From positions 248,001 through 312,000 of the forward strand of contig CAZHEF010000001.1 of assembly GCA_964531645.1 (NCBI GenBank): DNA of 64,000 bases, read 5' to 3'. The position numbers were made by a program, and so were the translations under genes. Within the stretch, counting starts at the first letter, position 1; each line of letters starts with the position of its first letter. Positions 1 to 9,006 of this stretch are shown in pieces. The notes below the pieces were generated by a model that saw nothing but the letters and a program-made list of their open reading frames with translations, had not been told where the DNA came from and made no database searches. The stretch comes from JBBIMS01 sp964531645 (GTDB lineage: Bacteria > Acidobacteriota > Aminicenantia > JBFLYD01 > JBBIMS01).

Positions 1-1
1 T

Positions 2-358
2 TCTGACGGAATTGTATCACTAAAATTGAGGGAAAGGGGAGAAATCGTTAATATTGGAACTCCAATTTTAAAAATAATTGATACTGAAAAAGCCTATCTT
101 TATGTTTACATACCCGAAAAGGAAATAGGATTGGTCAAGATTGGAGAGCTGGCAGAAGTAAGAATAGATTCATTTCCTGAAAGAAAATTTATTGGAAAAA
201 TTGTCTATATTTCTCCGGAAGCTGAATTTACTCCGAAGCAGATTCAAACTGAGGATGAAAGGACAAAGCTTGTATTCAAGATGAAAATAGAATTGGAAAA
301 TAAAGAGAGTATTTTCAAGGTGGGAATGCCAGCAGATGCTTTCATAAAAATAAAATAA
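2..358 (+). CDS. HlyD/RND-type membrane fusion (periplasmic adaptor) protein, C-terminal part
   Basis: The reading frame is open from the first bases of the window, so the gene starts upstream and only the last ~119 residues are present. The visible part has the hallmark of an HlyD adaptor's second lipoyl half and beta-barrel: an SDGIVS stretch, then GEIVNIGTPILKI, then barrel-like strands (AEVRIDSFPERKFIGKIVYIS) ending in GMPADAFIKIK. In tripartite efflux such proteins bridge the inner-membrane ABC transporter and an outer-membrane channel. It sits 7 bp before two ABC ATPases and two ABC-2 permeases, the same gene content as E. coli ybhGFSR, so it is probably the YbhG counterpart. The TTG at 26 could be read as a start but lies inside the lipoyl motif and is not the true start. 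Confidence 0.85.
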   Translation, partial: SDGIVSLKLRERGEIVNIGTPILKIIDTEKAYLYVYIPEKEIGLVKIGELAEVRIDSFPERKFIGKIVYISPEAEFTPKQIQTEDERTKLVFKMKIELENKESIFKVGMPADAFIKIK

Positions 359-365
359 AATCTCA

Positions 366-1295
366 ATGGAATTTGCAATTGAGATAAAAAATTTAGAGAA
401 GAGATTTGGAAAGTTAGTAGCTTTAAAAAATTTAAATCTTCAAGTAGAAAAGGGAATTATTTTTGGTATTGTTGGTCCTGATGGAGCAGGGAAGTCTACA
501 TTATTGAAACTGATCTGTGGTTTACTACAGCAAGAGGAAGGAGGGATAAAAGTATTGGGGAAGAACATAAGAGAAGAATTTGATTTTATTAGAAAGAAGA
601 TAGGTTATCTTTCTCAGGAATTTAATCTTTATGAAGACCTTACAGTTGATGAAAATATTGAATTTTTTGGAGAAATTTATAGAGTGAAGAATTGGAGGGA
701 AAGAAGGGAGGAGATTCTTAAATTTACAAATTTAATACCATTCAGGAAGAGACTTGCAGAGAAATTATCGGGAGGGATGAAGAAAAAACTTGCCCTTGCT
801 TGCACTTTAATCCATGAGCCAGAAATATTTATTCTTGATGAGCCCACTCTCGGAGTTGATCCAGTCTCAAGGATGGAATTGTGGAAAATTATATTTCAGC
901 TTTCAAAAAGAGGTTTAACGGTAATTTTAAGCACTTCTTATATAGATGAGGCAGAAAGATGTAACAAAATAGCTGTTATGTATAATGGATGGATTCTTTA
1001 TTCTGGGGAGCCTGAAAAATTCAAGAGAAAAATGGGAAGGATGATTCTTGAGATAACTGTTTCAGAGCCAATTAGAGCCTTTGAGATATTGAAAGCAAGC
1101 AATTTATCTGAAGATTTTAATATTTCAGGGGACAGAATAAGAATAATCTCAATTAATTTAGAAGATATAGAAAAAGAGATTTATAAAATCTTAGAACCCA
1201 ATGGTATAAAAATTTTTGGGACTCGAGTTAAATTCCCTTCCCTTGAAGATTCATTTGTTTCAATTTTAAAGGAGAGTAAAGTTGGAGAATTCTAA
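366..1295 (+). CDS. ABC transporter ATP-binding protein (first half of a YbhF-like pair)
   Basis: This 309-residue nucleotide-binding subunit powers the ABC-2 exporter encoded just downstream. Walker A is GPDGAGKST at about residues 37-45, the Q-loop is GYLSQEF, the signature is a canonical LSGG near 133 and Walker B is IFILDEP near 156-162. The switch-loop histidine is not conserved: the segment reads LSTSYIDEAE where TTHxxDEAE is usual. The D in GPDGAGKS and the altered H-loop recall the N-terminal half of E. coli YbhF, which carries two ATPase domains in one chain; here the halves are separate genes overlapping by 14 bp. A C-terminal ~80-residue domain resembles the regulatory tail of drug exporters of this family. 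The substrate cannot be inferred. Confidence 0.92.
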   Translation: MEFAIEIKNLEKRFGKLVALKNLNLQVEKGIIFGIVGPDGAGKSTLLKLICGLLQQEEGGIKVLGKNIREEFDFIRKKIGYLSQEFNLYEDLTVDENIEFFGEIYRVKNWRERREEILKFTNLIPFRKRLAEKLSGGMKKKLALACTLIHEPEIFILDEPTLGVDPVSRMELWKIIFQLSKRGLTVILSTSYIDEAERCNKIAVMYNGWILYSGEPEKFKRKMGRMILEITVSEPIRAFEILKASNLSEDFNISGDRIRIISINLEDIEKEIYKILEPNGIKIFGTRVKFPSLEDSFVSILKESKVGEF

Positions 1296-2214
1296 TATAA
1301 TTGAATGTTTTGAACTTACAAAAAAATTTGGGGATTTCACTGCGGTTGACAGGGTCAGTTTCAGCATTTTAAAGGGGGAAGTTTTTGGATTTTTAGGTCC
1401 TAATGGAGCGGGAAAGTCAACTACAATAAGAATGATATGTGGTATACTTAAGCCAACTTCAGGAAAGGTTTATGTGGATGGAGATAATGTCTGGGAAAAT
1501 CCTGAAAAAATAAGAAAAAAAATTGGATACATGTCCCAGAAATTCTCCCTTTACAACGATCTTACTGTTGAAGAGAACATAAATTTTTACAGTGGTATAT
1601 ATGGAATTTCAAAGGAAAAGCTCAAGGAAAGAAAAAATTGGATTATTGAAATGGCTGGGCTTCAAGGGATGGAAAAGTTAAAAACATCAGAGCTTTCGGG
1701 ACCTTTTAAACAGAGACTAGCCTTTGGATGTGCATTAATTCATGAGCCAGAAATTGTTTTCCTCGATGAACCTACAAGTGGTGTGGACCCTATTTCAAGA
1801 AGGAAATTCTGGGAGAAAATATATTCCCTTGCTAAATCTGGTCTCACATTTTTTGTGACAACCCATTTTATTGATGAGGCTGAAAATTGCCAGAATGTGG
1901 CTTTTATAAATAATGGAAGAATAACAGAAATTGGCTCTCCCCAGAGTTTAAAAGAAATTCTCAAGAAAAGGGAAGTTTATGAAATTGAATGCTCCCAATT
2001 GTTTAAAGCTTTTGCTCTGCTTGAGAAAAAAGGATGGGAGAATATATCGATTTTTGGCAAGAAACTGAGGGTTGTGAGTAATGATTACGGCGAACTGGAT
2101 AAAATTAACAATTTATTAACGAATGAGGGGATTGATATTCTTTCATCCGAAAAGGTTCTTCCTTCCCTTGAGGAAGTTTTTATTCATACTGTGAAAAAAG
2201 AAGACCATGTTTAG
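1282..2214 (+). CDS. ABC transporter ATP-binding protein (second half of a YbhF-like pair)
   Basis: This is a 310-residue ATPase starting at TTG 1282 inside the end of the previous gene, with GGAGAG at about 1271 as ribosome binding site. Walker A is GPNGAGKST near residues 40-48, Walker B is IVFLDEP and the H-loop is canonical (TTHFIDEAE). The signature is degenerate, LSGPFKQRL in place of LSGGxxQR, again like the C-terminal half of YbhF. Together with the preceding ATPase it should form a heterodimer with one fully consensus ATP site (this Walker A and H-loop plus the partner's LSGG) and one degenerate site. It overlaps the first permease gene by 8 bp, so the four genes are very likely translationally coupled. 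Confidence 0.92.
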   Translation: MENSNIIECFELTKKFGDFTAVDRVSFSILKGEVFGFLGPNGAGKSTTIRMICGILKPTSGKVYVDGDNVWENPEKIRKKIGYMSQKFSLYNDLTVEENINFYSGIYGISKEKLKERKNWIIEMAGLQGMEKLKTSELSGPFKQRLAFGCALIHEPEIVFLDEPTSGVDPISRRKFWEKIYSLAKSGLTFFVTTHFIDEAENCQNVAFINNGRITEIGSPQSLKEILKKREVYEIECSQLFKAFALLEKKGWENISIFGKKLRVVSNDYGELDKINNLLTNEGIDILSSEKVLPSLEEVFIHTVKKEDHV

Positions 2215-3331
2215 ATCGATAATTGAGGTTTCAAAAAAAGAGTTTATCCATCTCAAAAGAGACTGGAGATTTATGTTTGCGTTACTATTCATTCCTGCAA
2301 TTTTATTAATTCTTTACGGATATGCTCTAAACTTTGATATTAAAAATGTTCCCTTTTCTGTGATTGATTTTGATAGGAGTAAGCTAAGCAGGGATTTTGT
2401 AAACTCCCTTAAAATTTCAGAGTATTTTAAACTGAAAAATTATTTGAATGATTATCAAGAGGGGTTTTCCCTCCTTCAGAATGGAAAGATAGGCTTGTTG
2501 CTTGTCATTCCCATTAATTTCGAGAAATCCCTTGAAAGGGGGGAGAATGTTTATATCCAGAGTTTTATTGACGGTTCCAACTCTAATAAAGGGTCTATAG
2601 TTCTCGGATATCTTAATGCTTTTACAAATTACTTCAATCAAAAATCCCTCTTGAAAAGGTGGGGAATGTTAACAGGAAAAGAATTATCTCCCATTTCTTT
2701 GAGGGTTTATTATAATCAAGAATTGAAGACAACAAATTTTCTGATTCCCGGATTGATGGGTTTTATATTGATGATTACAACTGTTTTATCTACATCTCTA
2801 TCCTTTGTCAGAGAAAAAGAAAGAAGAACCCTTGAGCAACTTTATGTTACACCTTTGAACTCCCTTGAGTTTGCCATTGGTAAAATAACCCCCTACATTA
2901 TTATTTCCCTTTTAGCTACTTCCATAATTGTTTTTTTTGCGAGATTCCTTTTTCAAATACAGATTAGAGGAAACAATTTTTTCCTCTTTGTTGCTACATG
3001 CATTTACATTTCCTGCACACTCCTGATGGGTTTTTTAATTTCAACTATTGCCGAGACCCAGAGAACAGCTTTTCTCTTTGCAGTTTTGACTTCCCTTCTC
3101 CCCTCTGTTCTTCTTTCAGGCTTTATTTTTCCTGTTGAAAATATGCCAAAGATAATTCAATTTTTTACATATTTTGTTCCAGCAAGATACTATATAAAAT
3201 CAATCAGATACATAATTTTGAAAGGCGCTTCCTTCAGCTCTTTCTCAAGTCAGATTTTCTCTCTTCTAATCTTTTCTCTTTTTCTTTTGTTGATTATTCT
3301 CAAAAGAATGAAAATGGTGAAAGTAAAATGA
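2207..3331 (+). CDS. ABC-2 type permease (YbhS/YbhR-like)
   Basis: This 374-residue inner-membrane subunit has one N-terminal transmembrane helix (FALLFIPAILLILYGYALN), a ~140-residue extracytoplasmic domain and five C-terminal helices. The segment REKERRTLEQLYVTPL between helices is the coupling-helix motif typical of ABC-2 exporters of this class. The conserved SGFIFPVENMPKIIQFFTY near the end is shared almost exactly with the next gene, showing that the two are paralogues forming a heterodimeric pore. It overlaps the upstream ATPase by 8 bp and the downstream permease by 4 bp (ATGA). A drug, lipid or other hydrophobic substrate is likely by family; nothing in the sequence narrows it. Confidence 0.9.
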   Translation: MFRSIIEVSKKEFIHLKRDWRFMFALLFIPAILLILYGYALNFDIKNVPFSVIDFDRSKLSRDFVNSLKISEYFKLKNYLNDYQEGFSLLQNGKIGLLLVIPINFEKSLERGENVYIQSFIDGSNSNKGSIVLGYLNAFTNYFNQKSLLKRWGMLTGKELSPISLRVYYNQELKTTNFLIPGLMGFILMITTVLSTSLSFVREKERRTLEQLYVTPLNSLEFAIGKITPYIIISLLATSIIVFFARFLFQIQIRGNNFFLFVATCIYISCTLLMGFLISTIAETQRTAFLFAVLTSLLPSVLLSGFIFPVENMPKIIQFFTYFVPARYYIKSIRYIILKGASFSSFSSQIFSLLIFSLFLLLIILKRMKMVKVK

Positions 3332-4437
3332 AAAAGATTCTTTTTATAGTAGTGAAGGAATTTATCCAGCTCAGAAGAGATAGAATGATGTTTCCTCTTT
3401 TATTTATTGCCCCAATTTTACAACTGATAATTCTTGGATATGTTGCAAACGTCGATGTTAAAAACATAAAGATGGGAATTATAGATATGGATAATTCCCT
3501 TTTGAGTAGAGAGTTGATAGAAAGCTTCCCTTCCTCAGGATATTTCATTAAAAGGGTTTCCTTTATTGATGTGAAAAGGATAGATAAATTGATTGAAAGG
3601 GGAGATGTATCCCTTGTATTATTTATACCCAAAGGATTAGAAAAAAATATTTCAAAGCTCGATCATGCGAGGGTTCAGCTCATTATTGATGGAACAGACG
3701 CAACAGTAGCAACAATTGCGATGAATTATTCCTCCCAGATAATAAGTAAATTTTACATGAAAAGCTCTGAAAAAATCCTGCCTTCCGATTTTGGTTGGAT
3801 AGAGCTTCAAAGTAGGGTTCTTTACAATCCTGAGTTGAGGGGCTCGAATTTTATGGTTCCTGCAATTATAACCTTGCTTATTACTCTAATAATCGGTGTT
3901 CTCTCATCAATGGCAATTGTAAGGGAAAGGGAAGGAGGAACCCTTGAACAGCTAATTGTAACACCAATAAAACCATATCAGTTTATAATAGGGAAAGTAG
4001 CTCCATTTGTTCTGATTGCCTATCTGGACATTTCAATCATTACACTTGTTGCAATTTATTGGTTTGAAATTCCTGTTAAAGGAAGTATACCTCTTCTCTA
4101 TTTATTTTCAGGTTTCTACATTCTTTATACAGTTGGTATTGGCGTATTTCTTTCAACAATTTCAAAGACTCAGCAGCAAGCAATGATTACTGCAATGTTC
4201 TTTATTTTCTTGCCTTCCATTTTACTTTCTGGATTTATTTTCCCGGTAGAAAATATGCCAAAGATAATCCAATTTTTTACTAATTTTGTTCCATTAAAGT
4301 TTTTCCTTGAGATTGTTAGAGGAATCTTTTTGAAAGGGAATGGTTTCAAAGAACTTTATGATGAAGCATCCTTCATATTTCTCTGGGGTTTAGCGGTTCT
4401 TTTATTCAGCTTTCTGCGATTCCGAAAAAAACTGTAG
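3328..4437 (+). CDS. ABC-2 type permease, second subunit (YbhR-like)
   Basis: This 369-residue paralogue of the preceding permease has the same topology: an N-terminal helix (FPLLFIAPILQLIILGYVAN), a large external domain and a C-terminal helical bundle. The coupling motif is REREGGTLEQLIVTPI, and the segment SGFIFPVENMPKIIQFFTN repeats that of its partner. It is the last gene of the HlyD-ABC-ABC-permease-permease operon and ends with TAG at 4435-4437. The next gene has its own possible -10 element, so the operon probably ends here. Confidence in the family is high; the substrate is unknown. Confidence 0.9.
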   Translation: MKKILFIVVKEFIQLRRDRMMFPLLFIAPILQLIILGYVANVDVKNIKMGIIDMDNSLLSRELIESFPSSGYFIKRVSFIDVKRIDKLIERGDVSLVLFIPKGLEKNISKLDHARVQLIIDGTDATVATIAMNYSSQIISKFYMKSSEKILPSDFGWIELQSRVLYNPELRGSNFMVPAIITLLITLIIGVLSSMAIVREREGGTLEQLIVTPIKPYQFIIGKVAPFVLIAYLDISIITLVAIYWFEIPVKGSIPLLYLFSGFYILYTVGIGVFLSTISKTQQQAMITAMFFIFLPSILLSGFIFPVENMPKIIQFFTNFVPLKFFLEIVRGIFLKGNGFKELYDEASFIFLWGLAVLLFSFLRFRKKL

Positions 4438-4464
4438 AGCCTAATAAAATATCCAAAAATCTCG

Positions 4465-4481
4465 TATAATAATTCTGGAGG
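4465..4481 (+). promoter_or_regulatory. Candidate -10 element and ribosome binding site of the S9 peptidase gene
   Basis: A consensus TATAAT lies at 4465-4470 and GGAGG at 4477-4481, six bases before the ATG at 4487. The expected transcription start (about 4477) would place the Shine-Dalgarno at the extreme 5' end of the mRNA. No good -35 hexamer is visible at 16-18 bp, so this is a moderate call. Confidence 0.4.
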
Positions 4482-4486
4482 AAAAA

Positions 4487-6568
4487 ATGTGGAAAAGGAT
4501 AATTTTATCAATTGTTAGTGTTTTTTTATTGTTTACTATTTCATCGGCATTTACCATTGAAGGTATTATGAAAGCTCCTTTTCCATCAGGACTTGTCTCA
4601 TTCAAAAGCAGGGATAGAGTTGCATGGGTTTTCAATATTGAAGGGAGAAGAAATATATGGGTTGCAGATGGACCGGAATGGACACCAAGAAAAATTACTA
4701 ATTACGACCAAGACAACGGCATTGAAATTTCCCATCTTTCATTTTCACCAGATGGCTCAATAATTGTTTTTGTCCTTGGTGGTTCCCCCAACAGGCAGGG
4801 AGAGTTTCCAAATCCTACTTCAGATCCAAGAGGAGCAAAACAGGAGATATGGGCTGTAAATGTTGAGGATGGAAAGACATGGAATCTTGGTGAAGGTTCA
4901 AATCCAGAGATATCTCCTCTTGGTGATATTGTTGCATTTTTGAGGCAGGGAAGAATTTATTACTCAAGCATTGATGGCTCAAAAAAATCCCTGTTGATGT
5001 TTTTTGCAAGAGGTAGAATTTCCAATTTTTCATGGTCTCCTGATGGTAGTAAGATTGCCTTTGATAGCGTGAGGGAAGATCATAGTTTCATTGGGATATT
5101 TGATTTAAAGGAAAATTCTATAAAATGGCTTTCTCCATCAATTGAGTTTGATTCAAACCCTGTTTGGTCTTCCGACGGTAGATACATTGCCTTTTTCCGA
5201 TTCCCGGGAGGAGAAAGAAGGTCTTATATGACTGGAGGTTCTTCATTCTCTGTTACGGTTTGTGATGTTCAAGCAGAAAAATGCTTGGAAGCCTGGAGAT
5301 GTCCAGATTCTTCTGGAGGCTTTGCCCAGAATTATCCAGCCAGTCCTATTTTATGGGCAGGAGACAGGATTATTTTCTATTCCGAACATGATGGATGGCT
5401 GCATTTATATTCTCTTTCACCAAAGGGTGGAGATGCTATTTGCCTAACACCTGGAGAGTTCGAAGTTGAAAATGTAGCGGTTTCCCCCGATGGAAAAACC
5501 ATATACTTTAATGCTAATAAGAATGATATTGATAGAAGACATATTTGGGCAGTATCTCCTTCAGGTGGGGTTCTTCAGCAGATTACCTCAGGAAAAGGGA
5601 TTGAGTGGAGCCCTGTTGTTTCCTCCTCGGGAAAATTTCTTATATATTTTTGTTCAACCGCTTATCAGCCCGCTTCTCCTGCGGTCTTAGAAATTTCCTC
5701 TAAGAAGCAAAAACTTATTTCCAGCCATTTAATTCCAAAGGAATTTCCTATCAATGAACTTGTTGAGCCTCAGCAGGTTATTTTTAAATCTCCTGATGGA
5801 CTCAATATTCATGGGCAACTTTTTCTTCCAAAGAACATTAAAAAAGAGGAGAAACTACCTGCGGTAATTTATCTCCATGGAGGTCCTATAAGGCAGATGC
5901 TCCTTGGATGGCATTATAGCTCTTATTATCACAATGCTTACGCTTTCAACCAATTTTTAGCATCAAAAGGTTACATCGTTCTCTCGGTTAACTTCAGAAG
6001 CGGAATTGGTTATGGAAGAGCATTCAGGACTGCTCCAAATCAGGGTCCAAGGGGCGCTTCAGAATATCAGGATGTTGTTGCGGGAGCAAAGTATCTTCAG
6101 GCAAGAAATGATGTTGACCCCCAAAGAATTGGTTTATGGGGTGGCTCTTACGGAGGATATTTGACAGCGTTAGGGCTTGCAAGGGATTCCGAAATTTTTT
6201 CTGCGGGAGTTGATCTCCATGGAGTGCACGACTGGTCATTGAGGGCAAGGAGAAGGGATGGAGGAGGTTGGGACATAAAAGAGGAGGAGTATAAAATTGC
6301 CTATGACTCTTCTCCAATTGCAGATGTCTATTTCTGGAAATCTCCTGTTCTTTTTGTTCACGGTGATGATGATAGAAATGTTGATTTTATTCAGACGACT
6401 ATTCTTGCCCAGAAACTAAGGGAATTGAACAAAGCCCATTTTGAAATTCTTGTTATTCCTGATGAAGTCCACAGTTTTTTGATACATAAGAGCTGGATTG
6501 AAGTTTTCAAAAAATCCTTTGATTTCTTTGAGAGATTTTTAAAAGGAACTGCAAAAGAGACTAAATAA
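4487..6568 (+). CDS. Prolyl oligopeptidase family (S9) serine peptidase with N-terminal WD40-like propeller
   Basis: This exported 693-residue peptidase has a signal peptide of about 20 residues (RIILSIVSVFLLFTISSAF), a beta-propeller of TolB/PD40-type repeats (LSFSPDGS, FSWSPDGSKIAF, PVWSSDGRYIAF, VAVSPDGKTIYF) to about residue 420, then an alpha/beta-hydrolase domain. The catalytic triad can be read directly: Ser in GGSYGGY (about 552-558), Asp in HGDDDRNV (about 624) and His in DEVHSF (about 662). Family members (dipeptidyl-peptidase/acylaminoacyl-peptidase-like) cleave short peptides, and the signal peptide puts it in the periplasm or outside. It is followed at 3 bp by a DUF502 gene, perhaps co-transcribed. 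Confidence 0.92.
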   Translation: MWKRIILSIVSVFLLFTISSAFTIEGIMKAPFPSGLVSFKSRDRVAWVFNIEGRRNIWVADGPEWTPRKITNYDQDNGIEISHLSFSPDGSIIVFVLGGSPNRQGEFPNPTSDPRGAKQEIWAVNVEDGKTWNLGEGSNPEISPLGDIVAFLRQGRIYYSSIDGSKKSLLMFFARGRISNFSWSPDGSKIAFDSVREDHSFIGIFDLKENSIKWLSPSIEFDSNPVWSSDGRYIAFFRFPGGERRSYMTGGSSFSVTVCDVQAEKCLEAWRCPDSSGGFAQNYPASPILWAGDRIIFYSEHDGWLHLYSLSPKGGDAICLTPGEFEVENVAVSPDGKTIYFNANKNDIDRRHIWAVSPSGGVLQQITSGKGIEWSPVVSSSGKFLIYFCSTAYQPASPAVLEISSKKQKLISSHLIPKEFPINELVEPQQVIFKSPDGLNIHGQLFLPKNIKKEEKLPAVIYLHGGPIRQMLLGWHYSSYYHNAYAFNQFLASKGYIVLSVNFRSGIGYGRAFRTAPNQGPRGASEYQDVVAGAKYLQARNDVDPQRIGLWGGSYGGYLTALGLARDSEIFSAGVDLHGVHDWSLRARRRDGGGWDIKEEEYKIAYDSSPIADVYFWKSPVLFVHGDDDRNVDFIQTTILAQKLRELNKAHFEILVIPDEVHSFLIHKSWIEVFKKSFDFFERFLKGTAKETK

Positions 6569-6571
6569 ATA

Positions 6572-7192
6572 ATGCGATTAGGAAGAAAGATTGAGAGGAT
6601 ATTCTTAGCAGGTCTCTTTGCAACACTTCCCTTAATAATTACTTTTGTTCTTCTAAAAATACTTTTTGAGGCGGTTGATGGTCTTCTCTCTCCAGTTTTT
6701 CGAATAATTTTTAAAAGGAATATCCCCGGTCTGGGTCTTCTTTCAACTGTTCTTTTAATTTTCCTTGTGGGCTTCATGGTTAGAAACCTAATGGGAAGAT
6801 GGCTTATTGGAAGAATTGAGGAGTTTATTTCAAAGATTCCTTTTATTAAAACCATTTATACATCAGCAAAACAGCTTATATTTTCATTCTCTCCTGAAAA
6901 TAAAAAGGGCTTGAAAAGAGTGGTAGCAGTAAAGTTTTTCGGTGATAATTACTCCATTGGATTCGTTACTAATGAGACAGTTATGATTATTGGTGGGGAG
7001 GAAAAGAAGGCATACTCAATCTTTCTTCCCACAACCCCATCTCCTGTGACTGGATTTTATCTATTAATACCAATGGAAAGTGTAATTCATCTTGATCTTA
7101 CTGTTGAAGATGCTATAAAAATACTTATATCCGGAGGAGCTGTCCTTCCCCAAAATTTTATTGAAGAGAAGATGGATTTAATTGAAAGGTAA
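6572..7192 (+). CDS. DUF502 family inner-membrane protein
   Basis: A 206-residue protein with two predicted helices, at about 11-33 (FLAGLFATLPLIITFVLLK) and 52-69 (GLGLLSTVLLIFLVGFMV), and a soluble C-terminal half. The order of helices, then an IPFIKTIYTSAKQL-like segment, then a small beta domain matches the DUF502 family, found widely in bacteria and plants (COV proteins) with no biochemical role I can name. The start follows the S9 peptidase stop by three bases without a clear ribosome binding site, so translational coupling is likely. The end of the gene contains the -35 box of the next promoter. Confidence 0.8.
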   Translation: MRLGRKIERIFLAGLFATLPLIITFVLLKILFEAVDGLLSPVFRIIFKRNIPGLGLLSTVLLIFLVGFMVRNLMGRWLIGRIEEFISKIPFIKTIYTSAKQLIFSFSPENKKGLKRVVAVKFFGDNYSIGFVTNETVMIIGGEEKKAYSIFLPTTPSPVTGFYLLIPMESVIHLDLTVEDAIKILISGGAVLPQNFIEEKMDLIER

Positions 7193-7210
7193 GCTTAATT
7201 AAAATATAAT
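7182..7210 (+). promoter_or_regulatory. Sigma70-type promoter of the S55 peptidase gene
   Basis: TTGAAA at 7182-7187 and a perfect TATAAT at 7205-7210 are separated by exactly 17 bp. The predicted start is near 7217, about 16 bases before the ATG at 7233, leaving room for the AAGGA ribosome binding site at 7221-7225. The -35 box lies in the last codons of the DUF502 gene. Confidence 0.75.
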
Positions 7211-7232
7211 TCTTTTTTGAAAGGAATTGGAT

Positions 7233-9002
7233 ATGAAAAAAATAATTTTAATTTTGATTTTTTTCTTTTTAATTTCAAACCTTTTTTGTGCAATTCCAGT
7301 TTTTCCTTTAAAAGACATGAAGCCGGGACTAACAGGAAAAGGGAAAACAGTTTTTCAGGGGAGAAAGATTGAAGAGTTTGATGTAGAAATTCTTGGAATT
7401 CTGAAAAATCCAATACCCGGGAAGAATCTTATAATTGCAAGATTGAAAGGAGATATTATCCAGAAGACAAATGTTATTCAAGGGATGAGCGGAAGTCCTG
7501 TTTATATTGATGGAAAATTTCTTGGGACCATCTCCTATGCATTCCCATGGTCAACAGAGCCAATAGCAGGAATTACTCCTGCGGAAGATATATTCTCTAT
7601 ACCAAAGACTCAACCCCCTCCATCACCTTCTCGGAGTTTCATTCCTTTTAAAAAATCCTTAAGTCTTGAAGAGATTGAGAAAATTGCTTCTTCATTAAAT
7701 GTATCTTCCTCTCTAAAAGGGATTTTCCATGAGACTCCAGTTCTGACCAATTTTTTAAGCTCCTCTTCCTTAATAAAATCTCTTTTCTCATGGATGGGCC
7801 TTTCATCCTTTTCATTTCTTCCTGTAGATCAGGGAGAGAAGCTTAAAGGAAGATTTTTTGATGGCGATCCCATTGCAGTTCAGTTGATCAGAGGTGATTG
7901 GGATCTTTCAGCTGTTGGGACTGTATCATATGTGGATGGAGACTCCTTTTATGCATTCGGGCACCCTCTCTTTAACCTTGGACCTGTTGATTTCCCTGTT
8001 GCAAAAGCTGAGATAATAACAGTTGTTCCCAATCAGGAAGCATCTTTTAAACTTGCAACCATTGGCGATAGCGTTGGAAGATTAGTTCAGGATAGATACA
8101 GTGGCATCTTTGGAAAAATTGGTGAATCCCCCAATTTAATCCCATTAAAAATTGAGATAGATAAAGGGAAATCAGGGAAAAAGGAACTAAAATTTGAAAT
8201 TGTTAATCAGAGATTCTTATCCCCACTACTTGTTTTAATCTCTATTTACAATTCCCTTCTCAGTGAGTTTCTCGGCAATGAGTTGGAAGAAACAAATTTC
8301 CATGGAGATGTAACCATATCCCTTGATGGTGAAGTTGTTATTTCAGAAGGTAGGAATGTGAAGATTGAAGATTTTTTCTCAGGAGAGTCAGCGTTGTTTG
8401 ATACTTCTGTGCTTCCAGCATCAGTCGTTTATTATCTTTTAAATAATGAATTTGAAATTGTAAAGGTTCAGGATATAAAACTGAAGATTTCACTCTTTGA
8501 AAATTTTGATAGTGTGAGTATTGATAGAGTATGGGTTGAGGGGAATGAGGTTGAATCTAATAAAAATGTCAATTTAAAGGTTTTCTTGAAGACATGGAGA
8601 GGGAAGGAAAGAGTTGAGGAAGTTAGCCTTCCGGTTCCCAAGTTGAGGCCAGGAGAAGAGCTCGAGGTTATAATTGCTGATGCAGAATCCATGTATTACT
8701 TCGAGATAAAAACTTACAAGGGAGGGGTGATGCCAGGTAGTACGGATCAACTTATCAGGGCTTTGAATAATTTGAGGAAAAATAACAGAATTTATTTCAA
8801 ATTAAGGATACCTTCTGAAGCATCATTTTTAAAAGGAGAAGAGATCTCATCAGTTCCTCTATTTTTTAAGTCAGTTATAGGCTCTTCAAGGGTTTCATCA
8901 TCTCCAGTTCCTGTTTCAAGCTCAACATTAAAGGAATATCAGTATCCTCTTGATAAATTTGTTAAGGGATTTAAAGTGATAAACTTAAAAATAAAGGAGT
9001 GA
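7233..9002 (+). CDS. SpoIVB-like peptidase S55 domain protein, exported
   Basis: A 589-residue protein beginning with a signal peptide (IILILIFFFLISNLFCAIP). The first ~300 residues carry the S55 domain: FPLKDMKPGLTGKGKTVFQG, the catalytic-serine motif GMSGSPVYIDG near residues 84-94, and a conserved YAFGHPLFNLG near 240. In Bacillus the S55 peptidase SpoIVB triggers a sporulation sigma-factor cascade; in non-sporulating diderms the domain occurs in large exported proteins of unknown substrate. I chose ATG 7233 over the TTG two codons upstream because AAGGA at 7221-7225 is correctly spaced only for ATG. It is followed at 4 bp by the propeller gene and probably co-transcribed with it. Confidence 0.85.
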   Translation: MKKIILILIFFFLISNLFCAIPVFPLKDMKPGLTGKGKTVFQGRKIEEFDVEILGILKNPIPGKNLIIARLKGDIIQKTNVIQGMSGSPVYIDGKFLGTISYAFPWSTEPIAGITPAEDIFSIPKTQPPPSPSRSFIPFKKSLSLEEIEKIASSLNVSSSLKGIFHETPVLTNFLSSSSLIKSLFSWMGLSSFSFLPVDQGEKLKGRFFDGDPIAVQLIRGDWDLSAVGTVSYVDGDSFYAFGHPLFNLGPVDFPVAKAEIITVVPNQEASFKLATIGDSVGRLVQDRYSGIFGKIGESPNLIPLKIEIDKGKSGKKELKFEIVNQRFLSPLLVLISIYNSLLSEFLGNELEETNFHGDVTISLDGEVVISEGRNVKIEDFFSGESALFDTSVLPASVVYYLLNNEFEIVKVQDIKLKISLFENFDSVSIDRVWVEGNEVESNKNVNLKVFLKTWRGKERVEEVSLPVPKLRPGEELEVIIADAESMYYFEIKTYKGGVMPGSTDQLIRALNNLRKNNRIYFKLRIPSEASFLKGEEISSVPLFFKSVIGSSRVSSSPVPVSSSTLKEYQYPLDKFVKGFKVINLKIKE

Positions 9003-9006
9003 GATA

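Noticed and set aside
7227..7232. TTG start for the S55 peptidase
   Set aside because: AAGGA would be one base away; ATG 7233 has correct spacing.
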